Source: Occultella kanbiaonis
GTDB lineage: Bacteria; Actinomycetota; Actinomycetes; Actinomycetales; Beutenbergiaceae
Reading direction: 5' to 3'
Length of the DNA stretch: 64,000 nt
Assembly (NCBI RefSeq): GCF_009708215.1
Contig: NZ_CP046175.1
Span: forward strand, 3,782,001 to 3,846,000
This document shows positions 58,137-64,000 of the stretch, piece after piece; position 1 is the first letter of the stretch; every line of letters begins with the position of its first letter. Made by a program: the position numbers and the translations under genes. The notes beneath the pieces are model-generated. The model was given only the letters and a program-made list of their open reading frames with translations. It searched no databases and was not told where the DNA came from.

Positions 58137-60854
58137 ATGCAGGCTGGGCCCACCGACGCGCGCCGCCTGAGACGCGCGCGTGACCGGCGACGCGCCGCGA
58201 CGCCTCCTCACGTGGCGCAGGTGGCGGCTGGTGCCAGGGCGTACGTGTCCAGGACCCGGGTCCGAGTACCGCGGGTCTCCGACGCGTTCGTGCCCCGGGA
58301 GCGTCTGGCAGCCATGGACCTCGGCCGACGCGCGGTCACCGTGATCTGCGCCCCCGCCGGATCTGGGAAGACCATGCTCGTGGTCGACTGGGCGCACCGT
58401 GCCATGGCCCGCGGCGAGGCGGTCGCCTGGCTCTCCCTCGACGAGAGCGACGACCGGCCCTACGAGTTCTGGTCGGCGCTCATCGATGCCCTGATCGGGG
58501 CCTCACCTCCCGACGCGGCCGAACAGCTGGACCGGCTCAGCCCGCCGCGCGAGCGCGTGGAGCCGCGCTTCGTCACGGCGCTGACCGAACTGCTCGACGC
58601 GACCCAGCCGGTGCGCTGGCTCGTCCTCGACGACGTGCACCGGATCCGGTCGGCAGACGTGCTCGCCGGGTTGGCGACATTCCTCGCCGGCGTGCCACCC
58701 GGCCTGGGCGTCGTCCTGATCAGCCGCCATGAGCCGGAGCTGGACCTCCATCGACTCCGGCTCTCCGACCTGACGCATGACGTCCGTGCGGAGGACCTCA
58801 CCTTCACGGTGTCCGAGGCATCGGATCTGTTCGAACGCGTCGGCAGCCCGTTGTCCACCCTGGACGTCGCCCGTGTGGTCGCCCGCACCGAGGGCTGGGC
58901 CGCCGGCCTCCGTCTCGCCGCGGTCTCGATCGCCGGGGTCGCGGATCCGAGCGAGTTCCTCGCCCAGTTCGAGGGCGATCAGCGGGAGGTGGCCGACTAT
59001 CTGTTCACGGAGGTCGTGCAGCACCTGCCCGCGGAGACCTACGCGTTCCTGCTCAAGACGTGCGCGCCGGAGCAGCTCCCGGTCGAGCTTGCCGCCGAGC
59101 TCTCCGGTCGTGCCGACGCCGGGCGGATGCTCGATCGGCTCTGCCGGCTGAACGCGTTGGTGGTCCAGTCGGGCGACTCGTCCTGGTACCGGTACCACAG
59201 CCTCATGCGCAGTTTCCTGGCCGCGGCCCTGGCCCGCGAAGATGTCGATGCGCCGCGACGCCAGCACGCCATCGCTGCACGATGGTTCGATCATCACGAC
59301 CAACCTGTCGTCGCCCTCGAGCACGCGCTCCGCGCCCGGGACGCGGACTACCTCTCCGGCCTGATCCGCAGCCGTGGGGTGCGACTGATCCTCGCCGGAC
59401 GCGCCCCCACGCTCAGGGACACGATCGCGCAGGCGGCGGCGGTCGTCCGACGCGATCCCGGGGTGGTCACCATCGCGGCCCTGGCCGCGCTCGAGATGTC
59501 CGACGCAGCGGCCGCAGACGAGCAACTGGCCGCGCTCACCGGACTCGGCCCACCGGACGACGCACGGCAGGCGGCGCTGCGAGCGGCCGCCGTCGTCAAT
59601 CGTGCACTGCTGGGCGGCGACGTCCCTGGTGCGCTTCGCGCCACGGGCATCCTCGATCTCGCACTCTCCGGCGACGCCGACATCGACCTCACCGTCCTGG
59701 TGCAGCGCGGCCCAGCACTGATGCGCACCGGCGACTACACCGGCGCGATAGCCGACCTCGAACGTGCCCTTGAGCTCGCCCGCGCCGGTGGCTACGACCA
59801 GGTCGTCCTCACCACCCTCTCCCAGCTCGCCGGGATCACCGGGGCCGCGTGCGACTTCCCCGCCACGCAGTCGTGGACCGGCAAGGCGATCGAGTATGCC
59901 GCCCCTCGCGGCTGGGCCGACTCCCCCAGGCTCGCCTACGCCTACCTGCTCGCCGGATGGACGGCGTTCCAGGTCGGCGACGAGCGCGCCGGAGCGTACG
60001 CGGACAAGGCGATCCAGGCCCTCGAGGAGCACGGCAACGTGGAGGTGGAGGTCGGCGTCCGGAGCATGCATGCACTGGCCACGTTCGAGGCGACGACCGG
60101 CACCGAGCGCCACGACACCGTAGCGACGTTCCGGGAGATCTGGGAGAGCCCGCGCGCGGACCAGGTCTCCCCCGGTCTGATCGGCTACGCGACGCCGCAG
60201 GAGATTCGGCTCGCGCTCGCGGTGGGCGAACACGAGTGGGCGAACGACGCCGTGGAGCGGGTCGACCGGATCCTGCCGGACAGCCTGGAGGCGCTCACCA
60301 TGAGGGCGCAGCTCTGGCACGCGCGCGGCCGGTCGACCGAGGCCCGGCGTCTGCTCGGCGCGGCGCTGCGGGGCGATCGCGTGGTCCACCAGGAGGCGAC
60401 GAGGGTCTCGGTCAATGTGCTGGCCGCCGCAGTGGAGGCCGGGCAGGGGAACGAGACTCTCGCGTTCGAGGCACTGGGACGGGCCGTGACCCTCGCGGCA
60501 CCGCGGAATTTCCGGCGCCCGTTCCTCGACCTCTGGGACGAGATGGAGCCGTTGCTGCGCAAGCATCGGGGCCGCTTCGCCCACAACGACGCCTTCATCT
60601 CCGCCCTGCTCGACGGCGCGCCGCGACCGCACGGCGCCGGTGCGGACGGCGCCAGGACGAGCAGCACCCTCAGCCCTCGGGAGCTCGAACTCCTACGCGA
60701 TCTCCCCTCGCCGTTGTCGATCAAGGAGATCGCCACGGCCCGCGGAGTCAGCGTGAACACCACCAAGACCCAACTCAGCGCCGTGTACCGCAAGCTGGGA
60801 GTCTCGGGGCGGTTCGCCGCGATCCGGGAAGGGCGCGAACGCGGCCTGCTGTGA
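58137..60854 (+). CDS. LAL-type (MalT-like) LuxR regulator 3
   Basis: A 905-residue STAND/LAL regulator. A basic N-terminal segment rich in arginines leads to the Walker A VICAPAGSGKTMLVV (Lys78) and Walker B WLVLDDVHRI. The middle part is a TPR-like helical solenoid (YLLAGWTAFQVGDERAGAYADKAIQAL). The C-terminal HTH is LSPRELELLRDLPSPLSIKEIATARGVSVNTTKTQLSAVYRKLG. Divergent from arylsulfatase 2. Recognition segments of the three LAL regulators agree (VNTxKTxxxxVYRKLG), although KTQ replaces KTH here. Confidence 0.9.
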   Translation: MQAGPTDARRLRRARDRRRAATPPHVAQVAAGARAYVSRTRVRVPRVSDAFVPRERLAAMDLGRRAVTVICAPAGSGKTMLVVDWAHRAMARGEAVAWLSLDESDDRPYEFWSALIDALIGASPPDAAEQLDRLSPPRERVEPRFVTALTELLDATQPVRWLVLDDVHRIRSADVLAGLATFLAGVPPGLGVVLISRHEPELDLHRLRLSDLTHDVRAEDLTFTVSEASDLFERVGSPLSTLDVARVVARTEGWAAGLRLAAVSIAGVADPSEFLAQFEGDQREVADYLFTEVVQHLPAETYAFLLKTCAPEQLPVELAAELSGRADAGRMLDRLCRLNALVVQSGDSSWYRYHSLMRSFLAAALAREDVDAPRRQHAIAARWFDHHDQPVVALEHALRARDADYLSGLIRSRGVRLILAGRAPTLRDTIAQAAAVVRRDPGVVTIAALAALEMSDAAAADEQLAALTGLGPPDDARQAALRAAAVVNRALLGGDVPGALRATGILDLALSGDADIDLTVLVQRGPALMRTGDYTGAIADLERALELARAGGYDQVVLTTLSQLAGITGAACDFPATQSWTGKAIEYAAPRGWADSPRLAYAYLLAGWTAFQVGDERAGAYADKAIQALEEHGNVEVEVGVRSMHALATFEATTGTERHDTVATFREIWESPRADQVSPGLIGYATPQEIRLALAVGEHEWANDAVERVDRILPDSLEALTMRAQLWHARGRSTEARRLLGAALRGDRVVHQEATRVSVNVLAAAVEAGQGNETLAFEALGRAVTLAAPRNFRRPFLDLWDEMEPLLRKHRGRFAHNDAFISALLDGAPRPHGAGADGARTSSTLSPRELELLRDLPSPLSIKEIATARGVSVNTTKTQLSAVYRKLGVSGRFAAIREGRERGLL

Positions 60855-60895
60855 CGCGACGCCCGTGGACCATATGACCGAGACCGGTGGCAGCC

Positions 60896-61819
60896 TCAGC
60901 CCGTGTAGGTCCAGTGCCACGGCTCCGCGGCCACCGTCTCGGCGAAGCCGAACCCCCCGGCGTTCGCGCGCATCCAGCCCAACTCCTCGAAGTCGAGGGT
61001 CAGGTCCACGCTGATGCCCCAACCGTGCTCGCTCAGCCCGGGTTCGGCTGCGGTGCCGCCCTCGTCCAGGGTGCCGAGCCGTTCGGCGAGCGCCACCTGC
61101 TCGTCGTAGGTGCGGTAGGCGGAGTTGATCTCGAACCCGACCCCGGCGGCGAGCGCGGCGGCCCGAAGCTGCTCGAACGCGGCAGCCGCCTCGGCCACCA
61201 GCAGGTGGGTGCCCTGGCCACCGTCGATCGGGACGAGGGTGTCCGGGTCCAGCCGGCCGTTCTCCGCTTCCGCGCCCGACGGCGGAGCCCCGCCCTGGGT
61301 CGTCGGCTGTCCGTTCTGCTCCTGGGTCGGTTCGCCGTGCACGAGGTGCTGCTCCTGGGCGGCGCCGTCCGCCCGGTCGCTCGGTGCCGGCGCGGGGCGC
61401 CCGACCAGGAGCGGGTACGCACCGGCCAGCAGCGCCGCGAGCACCACGAGTCCGCCCAGCAGTGCCAGGACGCGGCGACGCAGGCGCCGGCCCGAGCGTG
61501 ACGACGTACGCCCCGAGGAGGTTCGGTGGCCGGATCGTGGTGCCGTGACCGGCCGTTGCTCCCGAGCGGCGCCCGGGCGGCTCGGCCGCGCACCGGGCCC
61601 GATGGCCGCTGCGCGTGAGGATGCCGCGGGCCGGGCCGGGGACTGGGTCCTGGCCGTGCTCGTGCGGCGGGCCGCGACCTGTTCGACCGTGCGGCTCGCG
61701 CGTGTGGACCCGCCCGTGCCGGCCCGTGGCAACGGCACCACGTGCGCCGAGTCGGAGCGAGATCGAGCCCTCGGGCGAACCGGCCGCGGCCCGGTCTGCG
61801 GGCCTGCGCCGTCCACCAT
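60896..61819 (-). CDS. D-alanyl-D-alanine carboxypeptidase, VanY/M15 family, membrane-anchored
   Basis: A 307-residue peptidoglycan peptidase. The first ~110 residues are an Arg/Ser/Pro-rich cytosolic tail, followed by one membrane helix (VLALLGGLVVLAALLAGAYPLLVG) and an extracytoplasmic linker. The M15 zinc domain follows, with the conserved SEHGWGISVDL (His and Asp ligands) and the terminal EPWHWTYTG. It probably trims D-alanine from wall peptides. TAGCCT ends 6 nt before the ATG at 61819, a leaderless arrangement. The long charged tail is unusual for the family. Confidence 0.9.
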   Translation of the reverse strand: MVDGAGPQTGPRPVRPRARSRSDSAHVVPLPRAGTGGSTRASRTVEQVAARRTSTARTQSPARPAASSRAAAIGPGARPSRPGAAREQRPVTAPRSGHRTSSGRTSSRSGRRLRRRVLALLGGLVVLAALLAGAYPLLVGRPAPAPSDRADGAAQEQHLVHGEPTQEQNGQPTTQGGAPPSGAEAENGRLDPDTLVPIDGGQGTHLLVAEAAAAFEQLRAAALAAGVGFEINSAYRTYDEQVALAERLGTLDEGGTAAEPGLSEHGWGISVDLTLDFEELGWMRANAGGFGFAETVAAEPWHWTYTG

Positions 61820-61890
61820 GGCCACAGGCTACGCACGGCGAGGTCGGGCCGGCATCCGACCACGGGTTGATCGAGCAGTGACCCCGGGGT

Positions 61891-61919
61891 TTGACTCCGC
61901 GTGACCTCCTGGGAATGAT
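61891..61919 (+). promoter_or_regulatory. Promoter of the cupin-AraC gene
   Basis: TTGACT (61891-61896), 17 nt, AATGAT (61914-61919). The ATG at 61947 lies about 27 nt downstream. Both hexamers and spacing fit a sigma-70-type promoter. Confidence 0.5.
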
Positions 61920-61946
61920 CCGGCCGCCGACCGTCTTGTCAGATAC

Positions 61947-62888
61947 ATGCGCCTACCTGCGGCAGCTGCCGCGATCTCCACCGACGAGGCGGCCGCGATC
62001 GACGAGCTGCTCGGCCGGATGCGGTGGTCCGCCGGCGGGATCGAACGGCTGCAGCTGATGCCCGGGCACGCGCGCCGGGTCCGCGACGCCGGCGTCCGGT
62101 TCGTGTACGTGGTCACCGGCACCGCCGTGCTGCCCGGGCTGCCCGTCGAGGTCGCCGCCGGGTCCTCGACCACGACCACCGGGGAAGTCCGGGTGCAACC
62201 GGGTGACTTCGTGCTGCTGCCCCGGGGCGGCGCCTACGAGGTGCGCACCGACCCGGCCGCCTCCGGGGCGAGCCTGGTGACCGGAACACTGGCACTGGAC
62301 GCGGCACCGTTCGAACGCATCACCGACCTGATGCCGGCGGTGCTGTTCAGCTGCGGGTTCCGGCTGGCCGAACCTGCCTACGGCGGCCTGCTGGGCATGA
62401 TCGACGCCGAGCTCGCCCGGGCCCGCCCCGGTGGCCCGGCCGTGCTCGACCGGCTGATCGACCTGGTGGTGTCCGCGGCGCTCCGGGCCTGGCTGGAGCG
62501 TGGGTGTGCGAGCGCGCAGACCTGGCTCACCCAGTTGCGCGACCCGCAGTTGCGCCGCGCCCTCGAGGCCATCCACGCCGAGCCGGGCTCGCCCTGGACG
62601 GTGACCGCGCTCGCCAGGGTCGCGAACGCGTCCCGCTCCCAGTTCGCCGAACGCTTCCGGATCAGTGTGGGTGAGTCCCCGGCCCGGTACGTCACCGGTG
62701 TCCGGATGCGCCGGGCCGAGGAGTTGCTGCTGGCCGACCGGCCCGTCAGCGAGATCGCGTTCGGGCTCGGTTACGACTCGGACGAGGGCTTCAGTCGGGC
62801 GTTCCGCCGGCACAGCGGCAGCGCCCCCAGCGACTGGCGCCGCTCCCGACGGCGCGCCGCGACGGACGCGGTGCTCACCTCGGCCTGA
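61947..62888 (+). CDS. AraC-family regulator with N-terminal cupin
   Basis: A 313-residue transcription factor. The N-terminal cupin_6-type sensor (to ~165) includes FVYVVTGTAVLPGLPVEVAAGS and PGDFVLLPRGGAYEVRTDP. The C-terminal AraC double HTH is AIHAEPGSPWTVTALARVANASRSQFAERFRISVGESPARYVTGVRM, followed by SEIAFGLGYDSDEGFSRAFRRHSGSAPSDWR. It converges on an MFS transporter gene with a 36-bp gap. AraC_cupin_6 proteins often regulate nearby dehydrogenases or transporters. Confidence 0.9.
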   Translation: MRLPAAAAAISTDEAAAIDELLGRMRWSAGGIERLQLMPGHARRVRDAGVRFVYVVTGTAVLPGLPVEVAAGSSTTTTGEVRVQPGDFVLLPRGGAYEVRTDPAASGASLVTGTLALDAAPFERITDLMPAVLFSCGFRLAEPAYGGLLGMIDAELARARPGGPAVLDRLIDLVVSAALRAWLERGCASAQTWLTQLRDPQLRRALEAIHAEPGSPWTVTALARVANASRSQFAERFRISVGESPARYVTGVRMRRAEELLLADRPVSEIAFGLGYDSDEGFSRAFRRHSGSAPSDWRRSRRRAATDAVLTSA

Positions 62889-62924
62889 CCGCTCGAGGCA
62901 CCCGCCGCCGTCGGGCGTTCGTGC

Positions 62925-64000
62925 TCAGCTGGTGCGCACCCGGGAGAAGATGATGGCGCCGAGGGCCGCCGCGATGGCCGCGGCCAGGAACACCGCGCGC
63001 ACGTCGAGGGTGTCGAACAGCAGGCCACCGAACGCGGCACCGAGTGCGATCGAGGTCTGGAACGTGGTGACGGTGAGCGCTCCGCCGCTCTCCAGCCGGT
63101 CCGGCGCCACGTGGCCGAGCCAGGTCTGCACCATCGTGGGGACCGCACCGAAACCGATCCCCCAGGCCGCGATCGCGACGATCGTGACCGGCAGGCTGGT
63201 ACCCGCGACGGCGAGCGCCGCGGTGCCGGCGGCCACCATGATCGGCACGACCACCAGCAGCGGTCGCAGGTGCCGGTCGGCGAGCAGCCCGGCGAGCAGG
63301 TTGCCGACGAAGCTTGCCACCCCGTAGCTCGCGAGCAGCACCGCGAGCAGGCCGGTGGTGATCCCGCCGACCTCGTCAAGCATCGGACGCACGTAGGTGA
63401 ACGCCGCGAAGTGCCCGGTCACCAGCAGCGCGAGCGCGGCGAACCCGACGGCGATGATCGGGGTGGACAGCGTGGTGAGCAGCGGCCGGAGCCCGGAACG
63501 CTCGCCGGCCTCGATCCGCGGGAGCGCGGTGAGCTGCAGGACCAACGTCAGCACCCCGGCGAGCGCGGCACCGAGGAACACCGCCTGCCAGCCGAGCTGC
63601 GCGCCGAGGTAGGCACCGATCGGCACGGCCGCGACCGTGGCCAGCGAGACGCCGGTGTTCACGATCATCATCGCCCGGCCCAACCGCTGCGGCGGCACCA
63701 GCTGCGAGACGACGGCCAACGACAGCGCCCAGAACCCGGACAGGGAGATACCCAGCAGGGCACGCCCGAGGAGCATCAGGGCAAGGTTCGGCACCAGCGC
63801 GACGAGCACGTTCGAGGCGATCGACAGGCCGGTCAGGGCGATCATCACCCAGCGCCGGTCGATCGGGGGCAGGAGCGCCACGATCGCCGGTCCGGCGAGG
63901 ATCCCGGCGACCGCGGTGGCGGTCACCAGCTGCCCCGCGACACCCTCGCTGACGCCGAGATCGGCGGCGATCGGGGTGAGCAGGCTGGCCGGGAGGAACT
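62925..64000 (-). CDS. MFS transporter (DHA1-type), 5'-truncated by the window edge
   Basis: At least 357 residues are visible and the frame stays open to the last base of the window, so the N-terminus lies beyond it. The order of visible helices fits the drug:H+ antiporter-1 group: LPASLLTPIAADLGVSEGVAGQLVTATAVAGILAGPAIVAL for the first pair, followed by ALLGISLSGFWALSLAVVSQLVPPQRLGRAMMIV with the conserved loop. It may export a small molecule or sugar. The internal GTG at 63926 should not be taken as the start. Confidence 0.9.
   Translation of the reverse strand, partial: FLPASLLTPIAADLGVSEGVAGQLVTATAVAGILAGPAIVALLPPIDRRWVMIALTGLSIASNVLVALVPNLALMLLGRALLGISLSGFWALSLAVVSQLVPPQRLGRAMMIVNTGVSLATVAAVPIGAYLGAQLGWQAVFLGAALAGVLTLVLQLTALPRIEAGERSGLRPLLTTLSTPIIAVGFAALALLVTGHFAAFTYVRPMLDEVGGITTGLLAVLLASYGVASFVGNLLAGLLADRHLRPLLVVVPIMVAAGTAALAVAGTSLPVTIVAIAAWGIGFGAVPTMVQTWLGHVAPDRLESGGALTVTTFQTSIALGAAFGGLLFDTLDVRAVFLAAAIAAALGAIIFSRVRTS

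Noticed and set aside
1-64000. Insertion sequences, integrases, tRNA-linked integration or prophage genes
   Set aside because: No transposase, integrase or phage structural motif and no tRNA gene seen; the duplicated DUF1269 module is better explained by segmental duplication.

Overview
The window is about 64 kb of very GC-rich DNA from an actinobacterium, probably of the order Micrococcales. This rests on codon use, frequent GTG starts, many 4-bp ATGA/GTGA gene overlaps, a DinB-type (mycothiol-enzyme-like) protein, GatCAB, SHOCT/DUF6325 proteins and many leaderless starts. The genus cannot be named from the sequence. There are no rRNA or tRNA genes, CRISPR arrays, insertion sequences or recognisable prophage genes. 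Both end genes are cut by the window edge.

Left part (1-9 kb): a truncated unknown gene, an 8-oxoguanine-deaminase-type amidohydrolase, a GNAT acetyltransferase, the gatC-gatA-gatB operon (amidotransferase for Gln-tRNA/Asn-tRNA) ending at a strong 25-bp-arm stem-loop, a DinB-domain/membrane fusion and a VOC protein. From 8.1 to 19.2 kb lies a carbohydrate locus: an AraC regulator divergent from a DUF5107-TPR protein, a clan-A-type glycosidase, an ABC importer (lipoprotein plus two permeases) and a GH36 alpha-galactosidase. Most of its genes are translationally coupled. From 19.2 to 21.6 kb are a VOC protein, a small cysteine-rich protein, a DUF2804 protein and a membrane protein.

The central part (21.6-60.9 kb) is the most interesting. 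It holds three large MalT-like (LAL/LuxR) regulators interspersed with membrane and stress-type genes. These are two SulP transporters, an AI-2E-type permease, a GAP-family exporter, a DUF7144 protein, an MscS channel, two DUF1269 proteins, a DUF6325/SHOCT pair, a CPA-type antiporter, a CYTH-domain protein, a DUF389 protein coupled to a ~2,485-residue DUF11/DUF5979 wall-anchored protein, two ~780-residue arylsulfatases, and four members of a tiny (66-69 residue) protein family that starts with a M/V-x-Y-x-x-x-V-x-G pattern. Upstream of nearly every transcription unit in this part I find an inverted pair of GGGTGA/GGATGA half-sites. The promoter-proximal half lies 22 (21-23) nt upstream of a plausible -10 hexamer at eleven promoters. 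The half-site resembles the E. coli MalT box (GGGGA[T/G]GAGG), and the spacing would place it near -37.5. I infer a previously unrecognised regulon controlled by one or more of the LAL regulators. Two housekeeping-type insertions (the pxpABC 5-oxoprolinase operon and a TetR/VOC pair with its own palindromic operator) sit inside this part without the box.

Right end (60.9-64 kb): a membrane-anchored VanY-type D,D-carboxypeptidase, a cupin-AraC regulator and, convergent with it, a truncated MFS transporter. The LAL-box regulon, the duplicated DUF1269/small-protein module and the DUF389-adhesin coupling are the observations most worth checking.
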